Shown piece after piece: positions 22,542-30,217 of a stretch of 41,849 nucleotides of DNA. The notes under the pieces were generated by a model that was not told where the DNA came from, ran no database searches, and saw only the letters and a list, made by a program, of their open reading frames with translations. A program made the position numbers and the translations under genes. Within the stretch, counting starts at the first letter, position 1; each line of letters begins with the position of its first letter. The DNA is taken from positions 1 to 41,849 of the forward strand of contig LQPU01000048.1 of assembly GCA_002101905.1 (NCBI GenBank). The letters run 5' to 3'. The stretch comes from Mycobacterium shimoidei (lineage in GTDB: Bacteria; Actinomycetota; Actinomycetes; Mycobacteriales; Mycobacteriaceae).

Positions 22542-23502
22542 CTATCTCGCTTTTTCCATGGCCGACCGCTGGCACAACTTCTGGCACGGCGAGATCGGCG
22601 AATGGATTTTGTCCAAGGGCCTGCGGATCACCCTGCTGGTGCTCGGCGCGCTGCTGGCAGCCCGCTTCATCACGTGGATGGTCGGGAAAATCACCAAACG
22701 CCTCGAAGAGGGCTTCCAGACCGGCGACGCGTTGGTGCGCTCGGAGGCCTCCAAGCACCGCCAAGCCGTCGCATCGGTGATTTCCTGGGTTTCACTGGTG
22801 CTTCTGGGCGTCGTGGTTGCGGTCAAGATCACCAACATTCTCAACGTGCCGGTCGGCTCGTTGGTCGCGCCTGCTGCGGTGCTGGGTGCCGCGCTGGGCT
22901 TCGGCGCCCAAAAGCTGGTTCAGGACCTGCTCAGCGGATTTTTCATCATCACCGAAAAGCAGTACGGCTTCGGCGATCTCGTGCAGCTGAGCATGGTGGG
23001 CGCGCCCACTGAGGCGCTCGGGACCGTCGAAGAGGTCACTTTGCGGGTGACCAAGCTGCGGACGCCCGACGGCGAGGTTTACACCGTCCCCAACGGCAAC
23101 ATCGTCAGGTCGTTGAACCTGTCCAAGGACTGGGCGCGCGCCGTCGTCGACATCCCGGTACCGACCAGCGCCGACCTCAACCTGGTCAACGACGTGCTAC
23201 ATCAGGTGTGCGAAACCGCCATGGACGACACCCCGTTGCGGGACCTGTTGTTGGACAAGCCCGCCCTGATGGGCGTGGAGAGCATCGAACTCGACACCGT
23301 CAACCTGCGGATGGTGGCGCGCACACTGCCCGGCAAGCAATTCGAGGTGGGACGACGGCTGCGGGCTCAGGTGGTGCGGGCGCTCGGCCGTGCCGGCGTC
23401 GTCACCGTGGGCGGCGCCTCCCCGACCATCGGGGCTATCGACCCGCCCGCGGCGGTCAGCGATTCTGAGGAAGAAACGCAGGGGTCGGTGCGCACGCGGT
23501 GA
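22528..23502 (+). CDS. MscS-family mechanosensitive ion channel
   Basis: A protein of 324 residues, related to M. tuberculosis Rv3104c. Helices near residues 30-52, 77-100 and 108-135 precede the pore-lining and beta domain: VAPAAVLGAALGFGAQKLVQD, LLSGFFIITEKQYGFGDLVQL and TPDGEVYTVPNGNIVRSLNLS are all MscS signatures. It should gate in the inner membrane on osmotic downshift. ATG 22528 overlaps prfB; ATG 22558 gives 314 residues and is an equally reasonable start. The 3' end overlaps the next gene through GTGA, so the genes are translationally coupled. Confidence 0.9.
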   Translation: MTTHSYLAFSMADRWHNFWHGEIGEWILSKGLRITLLVLGALLAARFITWMVGKITKRLEEGFQTGDALVRSEASKHRQAVASVISWVSLVLLGVVVAVKITNILNVPVGSLVAPAAVLGAALGFGAQKLVQDLLSGFFIITEKQYGFGDLVQLSMVGAPTEALGTVEEVTLRVTKLRTPDGEVYTVPNGNIVRSLNLSKDWARAVVDIPVPTSADLNLVNDVLHQVCETAMDDTPLRDLLLDKPALMGVESIELDTVNLRMVARTLPGKQFEVGRRLRAQVVRALGRAGVVTVGGASPTIGAIDPPAAVSDSEEETQGSVRTR

Positions 23503-24014
23503 AATCCACGCTCGCACGCCTCAAAGACACGGTCAAGCTGTGGCTGACCGATGCGGTGAGGCTCAGACCGACCAAAGAAGGCAACGGTGAACGCGGCTGG
23601 CCGGGATATCTGTTCGGTGGTCGGGTCCGTACGTCCACCGTCGTGCTGATCGCCGCCTTCTGCGCGGTGTGGTGGACATACGACACCTACAAACCGGAAC
23701 CCCCGCCACCCGCGCCGCAGGTCGTGCCGCCCGGCTTTGTGCCCGACCCCAACTACACCTGGGTACCCCGCACTCGCGTCCAGCAGCCGCCGTCGACGGT
23801 CACGGTGACCAAAACAGTGCCGCCACCGCCGACAACGACGCCCCCGCCGCCGACCACTACTACGACGACGCCCCCGCCGTTCCAGCTGCCTGTCTTGCCG
23901 CCGCCGTTCGGGCCGGCGACGTCGGCATCGACGCCGCCTCCTCCGACCCCGCCGCCGCCTGCGCCGCCGCCGTTGCTTCCGCCGTTGCCGGGGTTGCCGG
24001 GACCGCCGCAGTAG
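23499..24014 (+). CDS. Proline/threonine-rich single-pass membrane protein, Rv3103c-like
   Basis: A protein of 171 residues starting at GTG 23499, overlapping the channel stop codon. A basic N-terminus (to about residue 44) is followed by one transmembrane helix, TSTVVLIAAFCAVWWTYDTY near 45-64. The remaining 105 residues are extended and dominated by Pro and Thr runs, likely reaching into the cell wall space. Position between MscS and FtsE matches M. tuberculosis Rv3103c, a proline-rich membrane protein of unknown function. Its place beside ftsEX and a channel suggests a role at the envelope, unproven. The Pro-rich part may vary in length between strains. Confidence 0.85.
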   Translation: MKSTLARLKDTVKLWLTDAVRLRPTKEGNGERGWPGYLFGGRVRTSTVVLIAAFCAVWWTYDTYKPEPPPPAPQVVPPGFVPDPNYTWVPRTRVQQPPSTVTVTKTVPPPPTTTPPPPTTTTTTPPPFQLPVLPPPFGPATSASTPPPPTPPPPAPPPLLPPLPGLPGPPQ

Positions 24015-24062
24015 CGGTTTGGTCGGTCCTGCCAAAACTCGCAGTTAGACTGGCGTGCCGTG

Positions 24063-24752
24063 ATGATCGCCCTGGACCGTGTCAGCAAGCAGTACAAGTC
24101 GTCTGCTCGCCCTGCGCTGGACAACATCAACGTCACCATCGACAAGGGCGAGTTTGTCTTCCTGATCGGTCCGTCCGGATCGGGCAAATCCACGTTCATG
24201 CGGCTGCTGCTGGGCGCCGAAACCCCCACCACCGGCGATGTGCGGGTGTCGAAGTTCCACGTCAACACGCTGCCCGGACGCCACATCCCCAAGCTGCGCC
24301 AGGTGATCGGCTGTGTCTTCCAGGACTTCCGGCTGCTGCAGCAAAAGACGGTGTTCGAAAACGTCGCATTCGCGCTGGAGGTCATCGGTAAGAAACCCGA
24401 CGTCATCAACCGGGTGGTGCCTGACGTCCTGGAAATGGTCGGCCTTTTTGGCAAAGCCAACCGACTGCCGCACGAGCTGTCCGGCGGCGAACAGCAGCGC
24501 GTTGCAATAGCCCGCGCGTTCGTCAACCGGCCGCTGGTGCTGCTGGCCGACGAGCCCACCGGCAACCTCGACCCGGAAACCAGCCGCGACATCATGGACC
24601 TGCTGGAGCGCATCAACCGCACCGGTACCACGGTGCTGATGGCCACCCACGACCATCACATCGTCGACTCGATGCGCCAGCGCGTGGTGGAGTTGTCGCT
24701 GGGCAGGCTGGTGCGCGACGAACAGCGCGGCGTCTACGGGATGGACCGCTGA
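24063..24752 (+). CDS. ftsE: Cell division ATP-binding protein FtsE
   Basis: A protein of 229 residues from ATG 24063 (a GTG immediately upstream is possible), the length of the M. tuberculosis protein. Walker A GPSGSGKST at 36-44, ABC signature LSGGEQQR at 139-146, Walker B VLLADEPTGNLDP at 159-171 and the H-loop ATHDHHIVD are intact. FtsE powers FtsX, and the complex activates cell-wall hydrolases such as RipC at the septum. The next gene, ftsX, starts on the base after the FtsE stop codon. Confidence 0.97.
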   Translation: MIALDRVSKQYKSSARPALDNINVTIDKGEFVFLIGPSGSGKSTFMRLLLGAETPTTGDVRVSKFHVNTLPGRHIPKLRQVIGCVFQDFRLLQQKTVFENVAFALEVIGKKPDVINRVVPDVLEMVGLFGKANRLPHELSGGEQQRVAIARAFVNRPLVLLADEPTGNLDPETSRDIMDLLERINRTGTTVLMATHDHHIVDSMRQRVVELSLGRLVRDEQRGVYGMDR

Positions 24753-25646
24753 GTGCGCTTCTCATTCCTGTTCAACGAGGTCCTGACCGGTCTTCGTCGC
24801 AACGTCACCATGACCATCGCGATGATTTTGACGACGGCCATCTCGATCGGCCTGTTCGGCGGCGGTCTGCTGGTCGTCCGGTTGGCCGACAATTCCCGCA
24901 ATATCTACCTCGATCGGGTGGAGTCGCAGGTTTTCTTGACCGACGACATCTCCGCCAACGACTTAACCTGCGACAGCGCGCCCTGCAAGGCGTTGCGGGA
25001 GAAGATCGAGGCCCGCGACGACGTCAAGTCTGTGCGGTTCGTCAACCGTGAAGACGCCTACCAAGACGCCATCCGCAAATTTCCCGAGTTCAAGGACGTG
25101 GCAGGCAAGGAGTCGTTTCCGGCATCATTCATTGTCAAGCTGGAAAACCCCGAGCAGAACAAGGAATTCGACGACTCGATGCGGGGCCAGCCGGGCGTGC
25201 TCAACGTGCTCAACGAGAGAAAGCTGATCGACCGGTTGTTCGCGGTGCTCGACGGTTTGTCCAACGCAGCCTTCGCAGTGGCTCTGGTACAGGCAATCGG
25301 GGCGATCCTGTTGATCGCCAACATGGTTCAGGTGGCGGCCTATACCCGGCGCACCGAGATCGGCATCATGCGCCTGGTCGGCGCGAGCCGCTGGTTCACC
25401 CAGCTGCCGTTTCTGCTCGAGGCCATGGTGGCGGCCACCCTCGGCGTCATCATCGCGGTCGTGGGCCTGATTCTGGTACGGGGACTGTTCCTCGAGAACG
25501 CGCTCAAGCAGTTCTACCAAGCTCATCTGATCGCGCGGGTCGACTCCGCCGACATCCTGTACATCTCGCCGATCCTGCTGGTGGTGGGGGTGGCGATGGC
25601 CGCGCTGACGGCGTACGCGACCTTGCGTATCTACGTGCGGCGGTAG
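24753..25646 (+). CDS. ftsX: Cell division protein FtsX
   Basis: A protein of 297 residues starting at GTG 24753, directly abutting ftsE. A short cytoplasmic segment precedes the first membrane helix (residues about 19-43). An extracellular domain to about 165 contains two Cys residues (LTCDSAPCKAL), which in M. tuberculosis FtsX form part of the RipC-binding domain. Three further helices close the protein, with the permease motif TRRTEIGIMRLVGASRWF near 195-212. Works with FtsE in transmitting ATP hydrolysis across the membrane. Confidence 0.97.
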   Translation: MRFSFLFNEVLTGLRRNVTMTIAMILTTAISIGLFGGGLLVVRLADNSRNIYLDRVESQVFLTDDISANDLTCDSAPCKALREKIEARDDVKSVRFVNREDAYQDAIRKFPEFKDVAGKESFPASFIVKLENPEQNKEFDDSMRGQPGVLNVLNERKLIDRLFAVLDGLSNAAFAVALVQAIGAILLIANMVQVAAYTRRTEIGIMRLVGASRWFTQLPFLLEAMVAATLGVIIAVVGLILVRGLFLENALKQFYQAHLIARVDSADILYISPILLVVGVAMAALTAYATLRIYVRR

Positions 25647-25648
25647 TC

Positions 25649-26140
25649 GTGGCCAAGAAGCCAACACCGTCCAAGACCGGCAGGCAGGTCCTGGCCACCA
25701 ACCGCAAGGCGCGGCATAACTACTCGATTCTGGAAGTGTTCGAGGCAGGGGTGGTTTTGCTCGGCACTGAGGTCAAAAGCCTGCGCGAAGGCCGGGCGTC
25801 GTTGGTGGATGCCTATGCCACCGTCGAGGACGGTGAGGTTTGGTTGCGCAACCTGCACATCCCGGAATATCACCACGGCACATGGACAAACCATGAACCC
25901 CGGCGGAAGCGCAAATTGCTGTTACACCGCAAGCAGATTGACCATCTGACCGGCAAGATCCGCGATGGTAACCTCGCCCTGGTGCCGTTGTCCCTGTATT
26001 TCTCTGGAGGAAAAGTCAAGGTGGAGCTCGCGTTGGCGCGAGGCAAGCGGGCGCACGACAAACGGCAAGACCTGGCCCGCCGCGACGCACAACGTGAGGT
26101 GCTTCGTGCACTCGGTCGGCGCGCCAGGGGGATGAACTGA
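25649..26140 (+). CDS. smpB: SsrA-binding protein SmpB
   Basis: A protein of 163 residues starting at GTG 25649, two bases after ftsX. Conserved SmpB blocks are NRKARHNYSILEVFEAGVVL, GTEVKSLREGRASLVDAYA, NLHIPEY and a basic C-terminal tail KRAHDKRQDLARRDAQREV. SmpB delivers tmRNA to ribosomes stalled on broken messages. Its RNA partner ssrA lies 1.8 kb downstream in the same orientation. The final codons overlap the likely start of the EamA transporter gene. Confidence 0.97.
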   Translation: MAKKPTPSKTGRQVLATNRKARHNYSILEVFEAGVVLLGTEVKSLREGRASLVDAYATVEDGEVWLRNLHIPEYHHGTWTNHEPRRKRKLLLHRKQIDHLTGKIRDGNLALVPLSLYFSGGKVKVELALARGKRAHDKRQDLARRDAQREVLRALGRRARGMN

Positions 26141-26985
26141 TCGGGGCGGCGTACGCCCAGCTGTCCGCGGTCAGCTACGGCGTCAGCGATTTCGTCGGGG
26201 GCGTCGCCTCACGACGCGTGGCCGCGCTGCGCGTCATGCTGGTGTCGTACCCCGTGGCGGCGGTCATGCTCGGCATGCTGGCCATCCACGCCGGCGGGCC
26301 CATCCACGCGGGGGCCATCCTGTGGGGTTCGTTGTATGGGCTCAGCCAGGCCGTCGGCGTCTACTGGTTCTACGCCGCCTTGGGCGCCGGACCCATCTCG
26401 GTGGTCTCGCCGATCGCCGCCGTGCTCAACGCCGCCGTTCCCATCGCCGTGGGCGTGGCGATGGGCGAACGACCCGGACACATCGCCTCCATGGGCGTGG
26501 TGCTGGCCATGATCGCGGTCTTTTTGGTCGGCCAAGAGTCGCCGGACGACGAGGATGTCCGCACCCACCGGTTCACGCGCCGGGTGGCCTGGCTCACGGT
26601 CTGCGCCGGGGTGGCGTTCGGCCTGGATTTCGTGTTGCTGCATCAAGCGCCCGCAGAATGCCGGCTGTGGCCGTTGTTTTTCGCGCGGACGGCGGCCACC
26701 GTGCTGATTTTCACGGTGGCGGCGGCGACCGGAAACGCGAAGCTGCCGTCGAGGACGCCGCTGAGGCTGGCGCTGGCCGCGGCGATGCTGGACACCTTCG
26801 CCAACGTCGCCATGCTGATGGCGCTACACGCCTGGCTGCTGTCGTTGGCCAGCATGGTGGTTTCGCTGTATCCGGCGGCTACCGTGGTGCTGGCGATGCT
26901 GGTGCTGCGCGAACGGGTCACCCGCTGGCAGGGGCTCGGCATGGTGATGGCGATGATCGCGGTGGCGATGATTACCGCGTCTTGA
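26137..26985 (+). CDS. EamA/DMT family transporter, non-standard start likely
   Basis: A membrane protein of about 282 residues with ten predicted helices in two EamA repeats. The first usual start codon is GTG 26218, but the frame is open upstream and encodes IGAAYAQLSAVSYGVSDFVG, an obvious first EamA helix. The only plausible start for it is CTG 26137, which overlaps the smpB stop and follows AGGGGG by five bases. With GTG 26218 the protein would be 255 residues and lack that helix. Family members export metabolites or take up small solutes; the substrate is unknown. KPA-type motifs are absent. Same strand as smpB. Confidence 0.75.
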   Translation: MIGAAYAQLSAVSYGVSDFVGGVASRRVAALRVMLVSYPVAAVMLGMLAIHAGGPIHAGAILWGSLYGLSQAVGVYWFYAALGAGPISVVSPIAAVLNAAVPIAVGVAMGERPGHIASMGVVLAMIAVFLVGQESPDDEDVRTHRFTRRVAWLTVCAGVAFGLDFVLLHQAPAECRLWPLFFARTAATVLIFTVAAATGNAKLPSRTPLRLALAAAMLDTFANVAMLMALHAWLLSLASMVVSLYPAATVVLAMLVLRERVTRWQGLGMVMAMIAVAMITAS

Positions 26986-27007
26986 CGCGCGTCTAGCATC
27001 ATGGCGC

Positions 27008-27847
27008 ATGAGCAGCCCCTCGCGCCCGGTCACCCAACTCAGCAAATCCGACGTGTTGTCCGGTCTTTTCGTGTCGTGGGACGCACTGGACCGACTGCTG
27101 GCCGGGTTGTCCGAGGAGCAATGGGCGACGCCAACACCGCTGCCCGGGTGGGACGTGCGTGCGGTGGTCTCGCACATGATTGGCACCGAGTCCGCGCTGA
27201 TGGGGGTAGCCACCCCCGAGGTCGACGTCGACGTCTCCGCACTGGGGCACGTGCGCAACGAGTTCGGTGCGACGAACGAGTGCTGGGTGCGGCACCTGAG
27301 CTCGGAGTCCGGCGAAAGCCTGCGGCAACGGTTCTTGGCGGTGACCGGCGACCGGCGCAAACGCCTGTCGGACATGTCCGACGACGAGTGGAACGCGCCG
27401 ACGCTCACCCCGGCCGGGCCGGACAGTTATGGCCGGTTCATGCGGGTGCGGGTGTTCGACTGCTGGATGCACGAGCATGACATTCGCGACGGCCTGGGCC
27501 GCCCGGCCACCGACGCGGAGCTCGACGGCCCGGCGGCGCGGCTGGCGCTCGACGAGATGGCGGCCAGCATGGGCTACGTTGTCGGCAAACTCGGCAAGGC
27601 CCCCGACGGTTCGCGGGTCGCCATCGAGCTGACCGGCCCGCTGGCGCGCACCATCCGGGTGGTAGTGGAGGGTCGTGGCCAGGTGGTCGACGACTTCGGC
27701 GGGCTTGAGCCCACCGCGACGATCCGCCTCGACGCGCTGGCGTTCGCCCGGCTGGCCGGCGGGCGGGTGGCCAGCGCCCCCGTCGAGCTCGGCGGGGATG
27801 AGGCGGTCGGTGCGCGCATCGTCGAGCACCTGAACTACGTGATCTGA
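27008..27847 (+). CDS. Maleylpyruvate isomerase family mycothiol-dependent enzyme, Rv3099c-like
   Basis: A protein of 279 residues. The DinB-like four-helix N-terminal domain has the metal-binding pattern of mycothiol-dependent S-transferases: His56 in VVSHMIG, and His155-Glu156-His157-Asp158 in CWMHEHDIRDGLGRP. LPGWDVRAVVSH is the family signature. A C-terminal SCP2-like domain follows with FGGLEPTATIRLDALAFARLAGG. Such enzymes use mycothiol for isomerisation or detoxification. The position near smpB matches Rv3099c of M. tuberculosis. ATG 27008 lies 22 bases after the transporter stop. Confidence 0.88.
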   Translation: MSSPSRPVTQLSKSDVLSGLFVSWDALDRLLAGLSEEQWATPTPLPGWDVRAVVSHMIGTESALMGVATPEVDVDVSALGHVRNEFGATNECWVRHLSSESGESLRQRFLAVTGDRRKRLSDMSDDEWNAPTLTPAGPDSYGRFMRVRVFDCWMHEHDIRDGLGRPATDAELDGPAARLALDEMAASMGYVVGKLGKAPDGSRVAIELTGPLARTIRVVVEGRGQVVDDFGGLEPTATIRLDALAFARLAGGRVASAPVELGGDEAVGARIVEHLNYVI

Positions 27848-27912
27848 GCCCGCGGAGCTGGCGGCGTGTCCACACCGGAAGATAAGGCGCTGGCTCCTTG
27901 TTACAGACGGCG

Positions 27913-27944
27913 TACCATTGATTGTCCTGCCGAAGGTCGGCAGG
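27913..27944 (+). promoter_or_regulatory. Possible pre-tmRNA -10 and leader hairpin
   Basis: TACCAT at 27913-27918 fits a mycobacterial -10 (TANNNT). Right after it CCTGCCGA (27926-27933) and TCGGCAGG (27937-27944) form a perfect 8-bp stem with an AGG loop, which would lie in the 5' leader removed by RNase P. No convincing -35 was found. Confidence 0.4.
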
Positions 27945-27959
27945 GATGCTCGAAGACTT

Positions 27960-28323
27960 GGGGCTGAACGGTTTCGACTTCGCGCATCGAATCAAGGGAA
28001 GCGTGCCGGTGCAGGCAAGAGACCACCGTAAGCGTCGTTGCAACCAATTAAGCGCCGTTTCAACACAGCGCGACTACGCCCTCGCTGCATAGCGACGGCT
28101 AGTCTGTCAGCCCGGGAGGCCCTCGGCCCGGATCCTGGCATCAGCTAGAGGGATCACCGATGTGTTCGGTCGCGGGGCACATCGGGACACCAACAGCGAC
28201 TGGGATCGTCATCCCGGCTAGTCCGCGTGACCGGGAGATCCGAGAAAGACACAGCGGACTGCGCACGGAGAAGCCTTGAGGGTATGCCGTAGGACCCGGG
28301 TTCGATTCCCGGCAGCTCCACCA
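27960..28323 (+). ncRNA. ssrA: Transfer-messenger RNA (tmRNA)
   Basis: The 5' end GGGGCTGAACGGTTTCGACT and the 3' end CAGCTCC-A-CCA pair as a seven-base acceptor stem, and GGTTCGATTCC-type T-arm sequence (ccgggttcgattcccgg) lies just before the end. The tag frame starts with resume codon GCC at 28054 and encodes AVSTQRDYALAA followed by TAG at 28090; the M. tuberculosis tag is ADSHQRDYALAA, so the ALAA degron is kept and positions 2 and 4 differ. The CCA is genomically encoded. It works with SmpB (25649-26140) to release stalled ribosomes. The 5' end is the mature end expected after RNase P cleavage. Confidence 0.95.
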
Positions 28324-28340
28324 CATAAGTGCTGGTCAGA

Positions 28341-28377
28341 GGCGTCGCGTCGATAAAGTCGGCGCGACGCCCTTTTT
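28341..28377 (+). terminator. Rho-independent terminator of ssrA
   Basis: GGCGTCGCG (28341-28349) pairs perfectly with CGCGACGCC (28363-28371), followed by CTTTTT. It begins 17 bases after the tmRNA CCA end. Confidence 0.85.
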
Positions 28378-28489
28378 ACTGACCCGAACAGCGGGGCCGC
28401 GCGCACATCAACGGTCCTGGTCAGAGCCGCGCCGGTGGGTTTCTTTAAATTCATGCTTTACGGGTACATCGTGTCCCGCTAATCTATGG

Positions 28490-28504
28490 GGTACATGACG
28501 TACC
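28490..28504. promoter_or_regulatory. Inverted repeat upstream of the exported-protein pair
   Basis: GGTAC-ATGAC-GTACC, 5-bp arms with a 5-base spacer, at 36 bases before ATG 28541. GGGTACAT also occurs at 28462-28469. It may be an operator; short arms make this tentative. Confidence 0.3.
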
Positions 28505-28540
28505 AAAAAGGTTACCGAGTGCACATTCAAAGGAACGATC

Positions 28541-28879
28541 ATGAAGAAAACCCTCATCGCCGCCGGCCTGGCAGCCGCCGCACTGGTGTTGAACCCCCCA
28601 GCCCCCGCCCACGCCGACTTCGTATTTGAGGTCTGCCCATCTGGGATGGACGGGGTCGTGGCAGGCACACCCACGTCATGTCCGTTCGCCGACAACGTGC
28701 GGGCAAATTACTTCCGCTATGGTGGTGCCTCCGTCATCGGGGCATACAGTCCGGTCACCGACGTGATCTACCCCATGGACTGCAGTAGCGGCAGTTTCAT
28801 CGCGGAGCTGAGCAGTGGTGCAATGCACCCGGGCGTCCTTTGCACCGGTGGCAACGGCGCTGCGGTGGTGATCTGGTAA
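28541..28879 (+). CDS. Small exported protein of unknown function
   Basis: A protein of 112 residues with a clear Sec signal: MKKTLIAAGLAAAALVLN then PPAPAHA, with cleavage expected after AHA near residue 25. The mature part of about 87 residues has four Cys (CPSG, TSCPF, MDCSS, VLCTGG), which could form two disulfides. It resembles short mycobacterial secreted proteins but I cannot name a family. AAAGGA lies five bases before ATG 28541. The upstream region (28378-28540) contains a GGTAC-ATGAC-GTACC inverted repeat at 28490-28504, about 36 bases before the start. Its stop TAA overlaps the next ATG, so both genes are coupled. Confidence 0.75.
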   Translation: MKKTLIAAGLAAAALVLNPPAPAHADFVFEVCPSGMDGVVAGTPTSCPFADNVRANYFRYGGASVIGAYSPVTDVIYPMDCSSGSFIAELSSGAMHPGVLCTGGNGAAVVIW

Positions 28880-29208
28880 TGGCCACCAATGCAGCTATAA
28901 GAAACGTCATCACTGTGGTCGGCATTGTCGCCGCGGCCACCGCCACGCCGATGGTGGCGGCCGCACCCGCCTCGGCAGATCCCGGTCAAAACTGCAGGAC
29001 CGAGTGGAACACGATGTACACCGTGCCCATCGGCGTCCGAACCATCTGTTACAACCCGGACGGCAGCTACCAGATGTGCACATCCCTCGGGACGGACGGT
29101 AAAGGACCCGGGACATGCATGGACTATCCAGCTCCCCCTCGGATGGGCGGACAGCCCACATTCAGCCCGCCGGTGCCGGGAATGCCGCCTCCACTGCCGG
29201 CAGCGTGA
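28879..29208 (+). CDS. Small exported CDGP-like protein
   Basis: A protein of 109 residues starting at ATG 28879, which overlaps the stop of the previous gene (TAATG). The N-terminus NVITVVGIVAAATATPMVAA and APASADPG form a signal peptide with cleavage after ASA near residue 33. The mature domain, CRTEWNTMYTVPIGVRTICY and NPDGSYQMCTS, resembles the CDGP domain of small mycobacterial exported proteins, where an Asp-Gly-Pro follows the second Cys; here the residues are YNPDGS. The C-terminal 25 residues are Pro-rich. Function unknown. Cotranscribed with the preceding exported protein, and convergent with the SDR gene after 114 bases. Confidence 0.75.
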   Translation: MATNAAIRNVITVVGIVAAATATPMVAAAPASADPGQNCRTEWNTMYTVPIGVRTICYNPDGSYQMCTSLGTDGKGPGTCMDYPAPPRMGGQPTFSPPVPGMPPPLPAA

Positions 29209-29322
29209 TAGCCAACTACGAGCTCGTCGAAGTACTTCACCGATGATCCGCACTCTCACGCTTAAGTGCGTGCTCGATTATCCAGCGCGCCATAATGTTT
29301 CGGGCGGGCTACTCCGTCGGAG

Positions 29323-30093
29323 CTAGTTGCGGCCCGCCATGATGCCGCCATCGACGTTGAGGATCGCGCCGGTGACCCAGCTGGCCGCATCCGAAGGCAG
29401 ATAGGTGACGGCGTTGGCGACGTCGGCGGGGGTGCCGACTCGTCCGAGCGGATGAATCGGCGCGAAACTGTCCATTGTGGCGTCGATCTCGTCCTTCGGG
29501 ACCCACCGCTCCAGTGCCGGGGTCTTGACGGCGGCCGGTGCGACCGCGTTGACGCGAATCTTGTGCTCGGCAAGCTCGATGGCCAGGTTATGGGTGAGCG
29601 CATGCAGCCCGGCTTTTTGCATCGAGTGCCCACACGAGGGGGTCGCTCCGAGGGCCTGGTGCGCCCACATGCTGCCGATGTTGACGATGGAGCCGCCCTG
29701 GCCGTTGGCGATCATGCCCGCAACAACGGTCTGCGTCAGGAAGAACAAGCCATAGTTGAGCTCCAGGAACGAGTCGTAAAACTGGGGGTCGTACTCCAAA
29801 AACGGTTTGGGGATGAAGAATCCCGCCGCGTTGACAAGCTGGGTCGCGTCATCGTGCTGCTCGGACAGCGCGCGCTGCACGTCCGCGATCGCAGCCCGAT
29901 CCGTCAGATCGGCGGTGATGCCCCAGGCTTGACCAGACCGGCTCGTCAGCTCAGCGACGGTATCTTCGACACGACCTTTGGACCGTCCGACAATCACCGC
30001 GCTGCCGCCATGGTCGACGACGTCGACCGCCACCTGCCGGCCGATGCCGGCGCTGCCGCCGACCACGATGACCTTCTTGGCCTCAAAATGCAT
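29323..30093 (-). CDS. SDR family oxidoreductase with His in place of catalytic Tyr
   Basis: A protein of 256 residues with the Rossmann motif GGSAGIGR (residues 12-19), NAAG at 88-91 and the catalytic Ser141 in NIGSMWA. The expected YxxxK motif reads HSMQK, with His156 where Tyr should be and Lys160 in place; the codon is CAC. Related proteins usually have a SSAYSMxK-type sequence here. The enzyme may be slow, use a different mechanism or be a binding protein. The end (TGAILNVDGGIMAG) is complete. Promoter motif copy A lies 91 to 124 bases upstream of its ATG. Convergent with the exported-protein pair. Confidence 0.88.
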   Translation of the reverse strand: MHFEAKKVIVVGGSAGIGRQVAVDVVDHGGSAVIVGRSKGRVEDTVAELTSRSGQAWGITADLTDRAAIADVQRALSEQHDDATQLVNAAGFFIPKPFLEYDPQFYDSFLELNYGLFFLTQTVVAGMIANGQGGSIVNIGSMWAHQALGATPSCGHSMQKAGLHALTHNLAIELAEHKIRVNAVAPAAVKTPALERWVPKDEIDATMDSFAPIHPLGRVGTPADVANAVTYLPSDAASWVTGAILNVDGGIMAGRN

Positions 30094-30183
30094 TCGGAGT
30101 CCTTCCTGGTTCTAACAGCCGCAGCGGGACCGTCCGTAAGAGGACCGCCGGGTTGGGGCCGCACTGAGCCTCTGGCCACGCGG

Positions 30184-30217
30184 GGTGAGCTGTCATCACC
30201 TCAACCACCCCGGGTGA
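30184..30217 (-). promoter_or_regulatory. Shared bipartite motif, copy A (upstream of SDR)
   Basis: Contains GGTGA-GCTG-TCATC (30184-30197) and the CCCGGGTGA half of the second palindrome (30209-30217). The distance between the two parts is 7 bases shorter than in copies B, C and D. It overlaps the last codons of the hemerythrin gene and lies about 100 bases before the SDR start. Confidence 0.6.

Noticed and set aside
23700..24010. Possible CRISPR-like or satellite repeat in the CCG/ACG-rich tract
   Set aside because: The repetition comes from Pro and Thr codons of the Rv3103c-like protein; there are no regular spacers. No CRISPR array was seen anywhere in the window.
28141..28454. Open frames on the minus strand across the tmRNA (with segments like ESNPGP and GNRTRVLR)
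   Set aside because: They are antisense to the tRNA-like end of ssrA and its flank. Such frames are a well-known annotation artefact of tRNA and tmRNA regions.
29209..29322. Terminator between the convergent exported-protein and SDR genes
   Set aside because: Only weak, imperfect stems without a U-run were found, so no terminator is claimed.
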